Shown in pieces: positions 51,801 to 63,690 of a stretch of 64,000 nt of DNA. Each line of letters starts with the position of its first letter. Positions within the stretch are counted from its first letter, which is position 1. The translations under genes and the position numbers were made by a program. The notes under the pieces are model-generated. The model was not told the origin of the DNA and searched no databases. It saw only the letters and a list, made by a program, of their open reading frames with translations. The stretch is from Alisma plantago-aquatica (taxonomy: Eukaryota; Streptophyta; Magnoliopsida; Alismatales; Alismataceae), in assembly GCA_963693085.1 (NCBI GenBank), contig OY856413.1, positions 473,373,379-473,437,378 on the forward strand. The letters are read 5' to 3'.

Positions 51801-53280
51801 CACGAGAAACAGACTTTCCCACAATTTTTGTTTCATCTTGATTTCCCCTAAACTCTGGCAATTTCCCCCACTCTATCGCCATCACTGCTCTAGCTTTTTG
51901 TGCTAGCTAATGTGGTCGGTGTTGCTGTGCTCACCGCCATCACCACTGAAGCTGATGTTCTAGCCGACACTCTTGTTGTAGCTATTGTGCTCACCATTGT
52001 TCTTGCTACTATCACCGTCATCGCCGTGGGAGCTTGTCGGAGATGCTGCTCCAACCCCATCATTGCGACCCCTAATTCTATCTCCAACCCCAACAACCTA
52101 TAGCAGCAACTCAATTCCACCGTCGAGTATACATAGAGCCATCCCATTTCATGTTCTATTCTTTTGGATATGTATAAAAGTAACAAAGTCAAAGATAGCA
52201 CTCGTGTAAATATTACCTAGACCATGGTATAAGAAAATGATGTGCCATTAGGAATCAAAGAAGATCAATGTAAAATAAAATTAAGGGACATATATGGAGA
52301 AATCAGATTCAATATATCAAAATTCTAGTGCTAGCTATGTTATTTTTTCAACAACCTACAAAGTTATGGAAACCAATGTTTTTTATAAATTCTTTTAGCT
52401 ACATTTTATATGTTATTTAATTAAATGTAACTAGGGTTTTAGATAAATTTGTTTTTAGAATGTGATGAAATGTCACTGTAGTTTTTAATTCCTAAATTGA
52501 TGTTAATTGGATAATTATACTTTTATAATTTCTATTATAACTAAAATTCATGTATTATGTATTTGTATATTTGGTTGTGTTGTTCAATTTTAATGATGTA
52601 TGGATACATAATCACATATGAGAATTAGTTACACTGTGTTAATATGAATGACCCAAATTAACTTGATTTATACTTTTAGACATATATCTTCTTTTGCTGG
52701 GTTTGTATTTACATTGAAATTGCTATGAATTGTAAAATTTAATTTGGTACTTATATTTGTTGGCCTAGAAAGTTATCTAAGATTTACTCATTAGGAGTAA
52801 ATCTTGGATAGTCCCTGATTTGGGACTGTTCTTGAACACATAATCTCACTTAGGATGTAAGTGTATAATGTGTATTTGGTTTTCAAGATGTTTCATCAAC
52901 ACTTCCCCATTCATTCTCTAATTACACATGTAGGTGTATATTTGCCCATCTACATCGGTGTGTTTAGAGAACTACCGAGAAATGTTGTTGAAATTTTCTT
53001 GAAAACTAAATCACACATTATACACTTACTAGTAAGATAGGTGCTCAAGAATGGGATAGGTGGTATACACTTCATTACTGAACTCTAAACCCTAATTTGT
53101 AAACCATAAACCCTATATCCAAAAATGTAAACAATAAACCCTAATATGTAAACATTTATCCTACCTAAATGATATATCCTCATTTTCAAACCCTTATCTC
53201 TAAAACCTAATCATGTAAACAATAATCCCTAATCATGTAAACACTAAACCCTAATACTTATTTAATCTTTGAGCATAGAA
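51801..53280 (+). other. CACTA 2 5' untranslated zone
   Basis: GC-richer stretch at 51860-52080, then AT-rich DNA to the transposase. An open frame at 51900-52103 (67 codons, very hydrophobic, LVVAIVLTIVLATITVIAVG) has no family I know; it may be a chance frame in the first exon or a captured fragment. Three telobox motifs lie at its end. Confidence 0.4.
53087..53254. promoter_or_regulatory. Telobox-like AAACCCTAA cluster
   Basis: Exact AAACCCTAA at 53087-53095, 53136-53144 and 53246-53254, with degenerate copies between, interleaved with TGTAAAC. Such motifs occur in plant promoters and bind telobox factors; it may also be decayed telomere-like repeat. Confidence 0.5.
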
Positions 53281-55942
53281 TGGACAAATCATGGATGTCC
53301 ATTCCAAATTGCTACACCCAAAGTTTATTACTAGTCTTAATCAGTTTATAAGATTGAGGAGGAACATAGGAAACAACCTGGAGATAGGTTTTATTGTCCA
53401 TGTAGGAATTACAGCAACAACTTGAAAGTCGACACCATTATACAAAATCAAAAGTCATGTCATGTAAAATGGGATTGTACATGGCTATACAGAATGGTAC
53501 TAGCATGGAGAGATTCCTACTATGAGATCAATAGATATATGTAGCAGTGCACGTGTTGAAGAAGAAATTGCCAACGATGATGTAGATGTGAATGACCCAA
53601 TTCCGATAGACATGGTTGGTGTGATGCTAGATAGTTGCGGGTTAGAGAACACCAATCCACCTTCCTTATTTAGAAACATTGTGCATGAGTTGAGAGACCA
53701 TTACACATAGGTTGTACTAAGTTTACAAAGTTGAGATTTGTGTTGAAATTGTATACACTAAGGCTAACAATAGATGGAGAGACAAAAGCTTCACGTCATG
53801 CTCTGTTATGATTGTTACATACAATCTTCCTCAGTGTTTGTGTATGAAAAATAAGTATGTCATGCTCTCATTGTTGATATCGAGCCATAAATAACCTGGT
53901 GATGACATCAATGTTTATCTTGAACCTCTGATTGATGACTTAAAGAAACTTTGGGGAGACAGTGTTATGACCTATGATGCTTTGTGTAGAGAGACATTTT
54001 GTTTGTATGCTATGTTCGTTTTCACTATTAATGACTTTCCAACATATGGGAATTTGTCTAGATACATTGTAAAAGGATCTAAAGCATGCCCTATATGTGA
54101 GGAGAACACTAATTCAATATGACTATAACATGGCAGAAAGACTGTATATTTTGGTCATCAAAGGTTTCTTCCAAAATTTCATCCTTACTGAAGGTTGCAC
54201 AAAGCATTCAATGGGTCGAATAAGGAACAAAGTGCCCCTAAACCTATATCAGGGGAGGTTTTTTTATGAAAAGTAAGAAAGTTTGTCAATGCATTTAGTA
54301 AGAGATCACAATGTACTATTCCTACAAAGGGTGACAAATCTTTTTACAAGAAGAGGTTAAAATTTTGTAATCTTCCTTATTGGAGTTCTTTGGTAGTTAA
54401 GCACTGTATCAATGTCATGCATGTTGACAAAAATGTTTGTGATAGTGTCATTGGTACTCTATTGAATATACTAGGTAAGAGTGAAGATGGTATCAAATCC
54501 AAAATGGACCTACATGAAATGGGCATTAGTAAAGAATTAACAAAAGTAGTGATTGAAAAATATATTACCTCCTTGTTACACATTGTCTAGAAAGGAGAAG
54601 AAAACTTTTTGTGAGTTCTTGCTTAATGTTAAGGTACCATAGAAATACTCTTACAATATATGCATATTGATATTAATGAAGGATCTGAAGCTAATAGGTC
54701 TTAAATCTCATGATTGCCACACTCTAATGTAAGATATTGCATGTGGCAATTCGATATATACTAGTGAAGCATGTAAGGTTTGCAACCACCACGGTCTATT
54801 TCTTTTTCAACACTCTATGCAACAAACTTATTGATCCTGGGAATCTTGATAAGTTGCAAAGAGAAGTTGTTGAGATGTATTTTCCTCCTTCACTCTCTGA
54901 TATCACAGTACATCATGTTTTCCATTTCACTAGGGAAGTGAAAATGTTGGGACCAATTTTATTGCATTAAATGTATCCTTTTGAATGGTACATGAGTGTT
55001 TTTAATGGTGATATTCAAAATTGTTATTTGCCTAAAGGGATTATTGTTGAGGTTTATGTGGCTATGGAGGTTATGAAATTATGCAATGACTTTCTAAGTT
55101 GTAATGAAGCCCCTGGAAATGAAAAGAATATTGAGGTCTATTTCGACAAAGGGACTTTAGGAGCACGAGTTGAAGTAATTAGTTGTGAGCTATGGGAACA
55201 AGCACAATTGTATATTTTACAAAACATATATGAAGTGAGTATTTATATAACTAAACATACCAATTTATCAAGACAAAGCATCTTTGAGACAATTCAATGT
55301 GGCTTGCAAGAGAGAATAATAAGACATTTATTTGGTGGTTTGAAGATAAAGTCTTACATTAACTATCTCAAACACCAAAAAATGTTGCTGAAAAATATCA
55401 AATGCCTCAACTTTAAATAAAAAATGAATGTTATGTCTTATGAAGGGTTTGACATAAATGGATTTTCATATTACACAAAATGTCAAGATGATAAGAGTGT
55501 CATCCAAATAGTGGGGTGACCCTTCAAGCATCTTCATTGTATTTATCTAGTGCGAAGGATAAGAGTCCATGTGAAGCTAAATGTCATTTTACGATGTCAT
55601 TGAATACACATAGGAGTTTGACTACATAGATTTTAGATTTCCAGTCTTTAGGTGTAATTGGGTTGAAACACCAAAGGAGTTGTAGTGGATGAATTGGGTT
55701 TCACATTAGCGAGTTTTGAAAAGATCAGCGAGAAGGGTGAACCATTCATAACAACACTATAGGAGAATCAAGTACTTTATATTGATGATACTACAAATGA
55801 AAAATGGTTGGTTGCTCTTCATGGTAAAAGGCAGTTAGATACAAATCCTATAGATGAAGAAGAGTACTATGACAAGTATGATGACTCCAATCCATTCTCA
55901 GTTGCCTTGCCAACACAAAAATTGAAGCTGACACTGACTTAT
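53281..55942 (+). pseudogene. CACTA TNP2/TNPD-like transposase, degenerate and truncated
   Basis: Order of parts: MDKSWMSIPNCYTQS and INQFIRL (transposase-associated domain, 53280-53400); NLPQCLCMKNKYVMLSLLIS, DDINVYLEPLIDDLKKLWGD and TINDFPTYGNLSRYIVKGSK then CPICEEN (Transposase_21, 53826-54105); FGHQRFLPKFHP; HCINVMHVDKNVCDSVIGTL (54402-54465); EMYFPPSLSDITVHHVFHF and YPFEWYMSVFNGDIQNCYLP (DUF4218, 54874-55035); KWLVALHGKRQL and EEEYYDKYDDSNPFSVALP (DUF4216, 55801-55910). The protein would cut CACTA ends. There are numerous stops and frameshifts, and the last codons are lost to the insertion at 55943. Confidence 0.88.
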
Positions 55943-58332
55943 TGGTGCATCCATTAGGGGTGCTACACACTAGCCTATTAGCTTTGACTAGATGCACCCC
56001 ACGAGATCGGAACACACGGTGGATTCACTTTCGATATTTATAAAACCTAAATAACACACCTACTTCTACTAAAACAACTACACCCGCAAGCACACGGGGT
56101 CATGTCATAGTATAGGAGGGTGGTAAGTATAGGGTCAATCCACAGGGAGAAGAGTGGGCACTAGAGCTAGGTTAGTTTAGCTAGGTTCCTACTACAGAGA
56201 CTATGGTTAAGGGTTTAAAGGTTGTTTTGATTATAAAACTAGGTGAGCAAGAAAGAAATTAAAGTCAAGAATGAAATCTAAGTTAACCCTAGACTAGATT
56301 AAAGCTAATTAAGTAGGAAAAGAATAAGCTAGGTATGAAAAGGCAATTTACACTAAGGCAAGCAAGAGAAAAGCACAAGAGAAGTAAAGAGCTAAAATAG
56401 GGCAAGAAGCTATCTAGGCTGTAAAAGAGCTAACTAAGCTAACAGTAGCTAAGCAAGATGAAAACTAGGGTTTTAAAGCAATTAATGAAGGTGTGGGTTG
56501 TTTAGGGGATGCACTTATCACTTAAGTTGGGTAGGTGACATATGAACATTATGATTCCATTTAGATTATCCAAACCAAACAACAAGTTAGAATCTAATGA
56601 ATTAACCTAAGCTACTAACTAGCCATGGATATGCTAGGTTGTGTATAGGGGAACTAGTCCCTGACATTCCCTACTACCCTTGCGAGGCTCAATTGGGTTA
56701 GGGATTAGGTTTAATTCAATTAGAGTCTAATCAAGTCTAGGTTTTCTAGATTATACATTCCTAGGGAAATTAGGGGTCGAGGGTAGTAATGGGGAGGTGA
56801 AATTAGGGTTTTGGACCCCAATTCCCCCACATTCTAGCCTTGAGAAGGCTCCATGCTAATTGCACTAGAGTCGCCTAATCTAGATACTTAGATCTCTCAC
56901 TTAGGCTTAGGGAGATTGATTAGGATGTAGTAAGATGGGGGACAACCTAGGGATCCAAGAATTGGACCTAGGGGCAAATCCCAGAATTCACACATATAAG
57001 CAATTTTCCTAAATTCCTAAGTGATTTCGCACACAAACTAACAAGAAATTCATGAATAATGAGATATAAATAGAACATAATCATTAACAAATGGAATTAC
57101 AAAGTTTACATATCATTTCCCCCCAACATGGTATCAAAGTAACATTTTACACCGCAAACAACCCACCAAAAGGGGCCTAGCTACTCATGGAAATGGAAAA
57201 TACAAAAAGAAAGGAGAAAGAGGTAGAAGAGGCCATGGATCTTGGTGTAGATGAAGAAATCCTCCTCTCCAGCTGTTGCAGGGCATCCTCCTCTCTCCTC
57301 CAAGGTGCAAGGGTGTGGAATGAAGGGGATTATGGGTAGAAACTAAGATAAACTAGGGTTTGGTGGTGGAAATGGTGAAATGGAGGGGATTATGGAGGTG
57401 GAAATGAAGTGGAATGGAGGAAGAATGGAATGGAGTGGTAGGAATGAGCTAGGGGTGGCCAACCTCATACTAGAGCCACAACCTAGGTATATATAGGTGT
57501 GGGGGAAGCACTAGGTCAAGTGGGGGTAGTATGGGAAAATAATGGAAAAAGTAGTTGGGTTTTGTGAGTAGCACAATCGTGGTGGTTCACCACGACCGTG
57601 GTGGGTAGGGGTCGTGGTGGTCACCATGGGTCGTGTCAATTAAAATGTCAAAATCATAGGTTGATGGTCAATTCTATATTGAGGCTGGCATAGCCGTGGG
57701 GGTCAGCACGACCATGGTGGAGTGAGGGTAGCATGGCCGTGGTGGTCACCACGTCTGTGGTGGAGAGAGGGTAGCATGGCTGTGGTGGTCATCACGGCTG
57801 TGGTGGATCGAAATGCTGAGGCCGTTCTCTTCTCCAGAGTCATTTTGCCTCTATTGTAGCATGGTTGTGTTGGGTAGCACGACCGTTCTGGGTCAGTTCA
57901 CCATGGCCGTTCTGGGTGGCACGACTGTGGTGATTCTTGCTTCACTTGAAGATGACTCTGTTGATTTGCAGGTGAGCTAGAATGACCATTCCGTGGTACC
58001 ACAGCCGTGCTGGGTTCTGGATTAGCACTTTAACTTTGTTCTTTGGATTTTCTTGGACATCTTTGCTTCAATGGATCTTTGGCCATTAGGGGTAGGTTGA
58101 GGGAGCATCGGGCTTCACTTTGGGTCTCTCCAAGGGTAGAGAAATCCTAGGACCACTCCTCTCTCTCTTCCATCAAGCGCGGTCCAAATTCCTGAAAAAC
58201 ATGCAAATAATGTCCATAAGTGCATTTTACACAAATATGCATATTGGGAGAAATAACATGTAATCTAACATGTATAGATATAATTGAAATGCAAAATGGC
58301 ACAAGAGGAAGCCCTAAAATAGGGACGAATCA
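55943..58332 (-). repeat. Inverted Athila-like 3' LTR
   Basis: 2.39 kb. It aligns in reverse with 20657-22871 plus 44871-45011, including GTAGCTAGGCCCCTT (57172-57186 in reverse). It is the only uninterrupted LTR of the family here. The block GGTAAGTATAGGGTCAATCC (56112-56131) is common near the end of such LTRs. Confidence 0.87.
57560..58020. repeat. Array of CACGACCGTGGTGG-type words in LTR
   Basis: At least a dozen variants of (C/G)CACGRCCGTGGTGG, many self-complementary around ACCGT or GGCC, spaced 20-60 bp. Equivalent but more decayed arrays lie at 20985-21360 and 49580-49800. Confidence 0.75.
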
Positions 58333-58408
58333 CCACCCCAAACTTGAAACATACTTGTCCTCAAGTATGCTCCAACTCAATCTCTCTACAAAATTTTCAC
58401 AAGAAAGA

Positions 58409-60482
58409 TGTTACAACCCCAAATTTTGGATTCATTTGGTGAGAAATGTAATTTCTTATATTAAAGATATTTGGACAAATAATGTCATTTTTTGTGAATA
58501 AATGGATTTCGTTTAAAATGACCTTGTTGTTTGATTTGTGGGCTTTATTGGCTATTGGGCCCAATAACAAAGAAATTCAATTAATTAATGAATAATTGAA
58601 TATTTGAGAAAAGAAAGAGGTAGAAACCTCTAGAAGGCAAATCCAAGGAAGGATTTCGTACCTATTGGGTTCCTTGGGTACCAAGGAGTCCAAAGTTGCA
58701 TAAAGAGAGCAATAAGAAAAGAAGGGATCAATTAAGTATTTCTTTATTAAGGAAGAAATTGAAAATATTGATGAAATGTGGAAAATATGTAAAAAGGGGT
58801 ATAATTGAGTTATCCTTGGTGGATTTTCGTATTCCAAGGATTCCTAATGTTAGAATAAATCCCAATAGGAAAATAGAAGAGAGATAAAGAGAAATCCCTT
58901 TAAAAGAAAATTAAAAAGGAAAATAAATTGATTAATAAAAGGGAAATATGAGAAATTGACTTTCAAGTGAAGATAAAGGAAAATAGATTTTCCCCAATAT
59001 GGGAATCCGTGCCTTTGGGATTACTTGAGGTCCAAGGGACCCAAAATAACAAGATAAAATATAGAAAGTTACTTAGAAAAATACGAGGAACACGTTAAAA
59101 ATAGTTTGAGAACCTAATTTCGTTCCTTTTTGCAAAAGTGCATATTTTTATGGAAAAAGTGTTAATTTATAATTAGAAAACCCTAATTGTTAACCAAAGA
59201 TGGTTTTAATCTTGCAAATAGATTAATTTTAGAATGGTTTAATTGATTAATGTTAAAGATGGTTTTTAACCTATTTTGATGATAGAATTGCAAGGTTTGG
59301 GGTTTTTAAACCTAATATGTTGATTAAAACTATTAGAAACCCTAAGTGAGGGAAAAGGGAAGAAAGAATATAATAATCTGAAAATTAGGGTTTTTGCGAT
59401 CCAAATCTGATATTAAGATCTTAATGGAAAATAAAATGAGATAATTAGGGTTTGATGGATATTTTGATAAAAATAAAGTAAAAGTGGTAAAAAGGAAGTG
59501 AAACCCTAATTATGGTAAAAACCCTAAAAAGGGCGAATAACCTAGGAAACAACTAGGATTAATAGATCATGATGACATGATTAATGATAGAGAAATTGAA
59601 TGCCTTTTTTCAGGAACAAGTTGTGTGTGTGCTTGCTTGATTTCCTGATTGATTGAGTTATTTCTGCATTCAAGTCTGCTTAACAGGTATGTGGTTAATT
59701 ATGAATAACCACTTTAGTTTCCCAATGGATTCGCAGATGTTTAATCGCATTGAATGCAACTAAATTGTTTGGATGTTCATATTGCAATTATAAAGTGACT
59801 ATGACTATCACAATTTAATGTAAACGTGTATTCCTGCACCTACATGCCACCCTGATGGAAGATGCCATAAAGGTCATGCCCAGGAGGGTAGATCAATGGG
59901 CACCATGAAAGGTGACCCTAGACACCAAGCTCGGGAATGAGAAGGTGGTCGATGAGGCATGATGAAGGAGCACCATGAGAGGTGACTCCCAGGAACCAAG
60001 CTCGGGATTGAGAAGGTGGCCTTAAGTCAAATCCAGGGTTAGGGCAAAATCGGTGGGGATTGTCACATGGAAAATGTAAATTGACTTGCTAATTATCTTG
60101 ATTGCAATAATTATATTGTTAGACTTAATTGTGAAAATTTTGGTTGCCTCCACATACCAGCAATTGTTGGTCGATGTTTTGTTTGTCGACGTTTTAGGTA
60201 AGATCCTGAAAAACACAAACAGTAAAGTGACACATCGTGAAATTAAGAAATAAAGTGCAAGGAGGATTAGATAGAGTATTTCGAGCTGTGGATAGTTAGA
60301 TTTCCAAGTTTGATAAAGGTAAGTAAAAGTTTTAATTTTTTTGTACCCAATTCCTGTTTAGTTAGTAGAATTTCATAATTATTGTTGATTATATGATGAA
60401 CCTTTGATCATGTAAATTGATTAACGGCTCTGACCTTCAGGTCTCCCTTAATTGGGGGTTACCGGGAGGCGGGGTCGTTACA
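58409..60482 (+). repeat. Element D 5' LTR
   Basis: 2.07 kb; ends are imperfect inverted repeats (TGTTACAACCCC and GGGGTCGTTACA). It contains a 70-bp direct repeat at 59900-60018. No coding frame. Confidence 0.87.
59900..60018. repeat. 70-bp direct repeat in element D LTR
   Basis: Units start GCACCATGA at 59900 and 59970 and share ACCAAGCTCGGGA(A/T)TGAGA then AGGTGG. Confidence 0.85.
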
Positions 60483-60483
60483 A

Positions 60484-60501
60484 TTGGTATCAGAGCATAG
60501 G
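60484..60501 (+). other. Primer binding site of element D
   Basis: TTGGTATCAGAGCATAGG, one base after the LTR: complementary to the 3' end of initiator methionine tRNA. Confidence 0.92.
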
Positions 60502-63500
60502 TTCCTCATTTAATCTTTAATAATTATTAAATTTTACAAATTCCATAGAACCAAGGGAGTTATTAGAGGATTGTCTGAAAGACTGAGGTGTCTAGAAAAG
60601 GATCACGTCTGGGGGCTGGCAATATTTTCCTCCGCACCGCTAGTCGGAATACGAGGACTCCCAGATTGTGTGACTGTCTAGCCGATGTCTTAGGATATGA
60701 CTCGAAATAAGATACCTTTAGGATTCTCTCATCTTGTTCATCCCTTCTCAACTCAAATTCTATTAAGGACCTTAAGGATTAGGGTTTTCTCTCTTCTCCT
60801 CACCCTCTTGAGGTATGGGTAAAGTTGATAAGGATTAAGGGATCCTCCATCAAATTAATAAAAAGCATGTAAATAAGATGTCATGGACATAAGCTTAATA
60901 GAGTAAGCGTAAAAGATTAGATACATGCTTAGGTCGTATGACATAAGTTGTCAGGAGAGGCCTGAGGATAGACCTCCTCGGAAGGAGGATGAGTAGAGAG
61001 AGTTAGTCGTGGAGGTAGAGGCCACCATTAGAAGTAGAGACCCAGCACATCCTTTGAGTATGATGTTAAACCTAACCCTAAGTGAAGGTTAGAGAGGTAG
61101 ACGACATGATGAGTTAGATATCATGGTATACCAGATGTTTGGACATACATGCCTTGGATGCCATATGAGCCCTGAGAGGTTAGATGATCAAGTACCTATG
61201 GAAACCCAACCCTGGGAAGGTTCGTGCATGTTTAAAGATAGATCCTTCATGGATGAGGTTAGAGAAGAACCTATAGAAACCTTATGGGCTGTTGCAGGTA
61301 GGGTATAGCTTGCGCCCAGAGTGCGTCAGTGGATGGCAGTAGGTTGAAACCCTGTCCAATATGCATGATGGATGGCTTATGGGATGAGCATAAAGGGCTA
61401 GGTATAATCTTGAGCCAAACATGAGTTGGGCATAGGATTCACCCACGTAGTGGTATACCTATGAGCTTGATCCTTCATGGAGAGATGACCTCTAGTAGTA
61501 TGCCTGAATATGGAGTTAGCTTTGGAGAGAGAGTAAGAAGGAACCAAGCAAGAAGGTTGGAAGCCTAACACCCCGAGTATAAGGAACAGTGGGGATGATA
61601 GTGGTTGCCTCATGCATGATCCCTGGAGGTTGATGATATCTTAGTTTCCTTTAGAGGAACCAAACAGGATGATGCTTCCAGTACCTATGTACCTATGGTA
61701 TAAGTGACTACCTACAGGATGAGATAAAGAGTGCCTTAGACCCTGACGAGGTTTAAGTAACATGTTGTGAGGTTTTATACCTAGTTGAATGTCCTCGAGG
61801 AGGACTCAACTCTAAGGTGTTGCTCGAATGAAAGGATGACATACCTTGAACATGCTTGATTCGTGGTTAAGAGATTGAGCGTGCAGTTGGACATCCAAAG
61901 GAGAACCTAGGGTTCCTAGGCCTAAGAGGGGAAGCAATGTATCCGATGCGCATGATGAGATTTGAGTCTCTATAGTTTCGAGCTTGGTACTCCTCATAGA
62001 GGAAAAGGGAACCCCTTAAGTTAAGGGTATGTTTGATGAACCCCTCACAACTAAGTTGGTTTAATGTTGAGGATGAGAACAAGTACGACCTAGCATGGTT
62101 TTGTAGGTATGCTTGTGCCTTAGTAGTTGTTGGTTTAAGCATGCTCATATGGATGTAAACCCTAAGAATGCTTGTGACCTTTGTTATAAAGGTGTAGATT
62201 CCTCCCATCCTGGGAGAGCGACCCTTTGGTAGGGAGTTTACCAGTTTGGTTGGTTTTGAGGTAACCTAAGGAGGTTTCGTAGGATCTTGAGAAGCTAAGT
62301 GAAGAGTACATGGCATGAGAATGAACCTATAGACCCATAGATAACCATATCTATGTGCATGTGGATGTGTTACCATGGAGGTAACTGGTATGGGGCTCGA
62401 CCAAGGTAGGCAGGTCGCCATGACCCTTATGAAAGGATAAAAGACAACCCAAGAATGCAGAGAGAGATGATGAAGGATTAGGTAGGGTTCTGAGTTGAAC
62501 ATGTACTATGATAGAATCCTAACTCTATCCAAGGGTCAGGTAGGGATAAGACCGATGAAAGACAGAGTTGCCTAATTCCCTAGTTGCACATGACCATAGG
62601 GTCGGGAGGTAACAACTATCATTGTCTGAGGGCCATGGGTTAGGAGATTGATCACCTTCATGAACTCATGGGACCCAAAGGGCAGATGAGTAGGGCACTC
62701 TCTGGATGCATAAGGGAAGAGGGATGACCCCAAAAGTGTCGGCACCCTATAGACCTAGAGGAGATGACCAAGGATTGTTGGGTGACCCAAGTAGGTTTCA
62801 GATCAGTTTTCCATGGAAGTAATTTTTTTTGATATCATGATGTTTGAGATGTGGAGACATGAGTTGCATGTTTCAACTTGGATTTGAAGGTGTACTGGCA
62901 AGGTGGGATGTACCATCTCTACTCCTGGAATGGGAAGAACTCTGTATTTGGACGGCCGCCAAATGCTTATTTCTTCTTGTTATGGGAGTGAGAGATAGGA
63001 CAGTACGCATGCCTTATACCAAGGATAAAGATGATGTAAGTTGGAACGTAGCTAAAAGGTATGATGATAGAGATGATAACATACCCTGGTGAAGTGAATG
63101 ATACATGGATGGTTCGCAAACACTAAGAGAGGTAGTATAGTCAGCTTATGAGGATGTTTTATCAGGAACTATGTGGAATTTGCAAGTTAACCAAGGTCGA
63201 GTTCGATCACAGTGAGGATGAGCTCAGAGCTTCTTAATGAAGATAGACTTAGAGTTTGAGATGAGATGATAAGTATAATACATGGAGGTGTATGTTACCT
63301 AACACTTAAGGATGAGAGGTGGTAATGAATGCTCTGGTTGAGATCTAGCTGCCTAATTAGAAGCTAGAAGAAGTTGAGGTTATTTGGCTAACCCTAAGTT
63401 TGAGAAGAAGATGTGTTTTGGCTAACACTCGGATGTAATAAGATATGTTGAACAAGTTAATGGTTGTTTGGGTAGCTAGTTTAGTCTGTGATGTCGTAAA

Positions 63501-63690
63501 AGGATGGTGATAGAACCTCAGATACACTTCTTTGGATAGGAAGGTAATAAAACCCTTTTGAGAGTGGTTTAGGGTTTCCGAGGTATCAAGCTTGAGGAAT
63601 CATAACAATATAGGAGGTCATGATATACCTTGATACTACAAAGATAGTAAGTGATGGTATCATTCTGGATGCTTAAAACAAAGTTGCATA
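60502..63690 (+). other. Element D interior, decayed gag-pol expected
   Basis: About 3.2 kb where gag, protease, RT and RNase H should lie. I could not find a convincing motif for any of them; all frames are closed within 90 codons. Composition is G-rich on the plus strand (AGG, GATGA words). It may be strongly mutated pol or a replaced interior. Confidence 0.45.

Larger units (their letters stand above)
50880..55942 (+). mobile_element. CACTA (En/Spm) element 2, 5' part
   Basis: Starts CACTAGCACATTTTTGACC inside the Athila 3' LTR, followed by subterminal repeats, an untranslated zone and a degenerate TNP2-like transposase. It is cut at 55942 by an inverted Athila-like element. Its terminus differs from that of CACTA 1 beyond CACTAG, so it is a different subfamily. 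The 3' half is not visible. Confidence 0.87.
55943..58408 (-). mobile_element. Inverted Athila-like element, 3' end
   Basis: The 3' LTR (55943-58332) and 76 bp of adjoining interior of an Athila-like element on the minus strand. The interior GAGAGATTGAGTTGGAGCAT matches 49192-49211 of the plus-strand copy, and GTTTCAAGTTTGGGGTGG is the PPT. It is truncated at 58409 by another LTR element, whose far side would hold the rest. Inserted in the CACTA 2 transposase gene. Confidence 0.85.

Noticed and set aside
53087..53254. True interstitial telomere array
   Set aside because: Only three exact units with irregular spacing; a telobox cluster or decayed motif is the more careful reading.
54971..55420. 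An independent 149-codon gene
   Set aside because: It is the DUF4218-DUF4216 part of the CACTA 2 transposase, in frame with family motifs on both sides.
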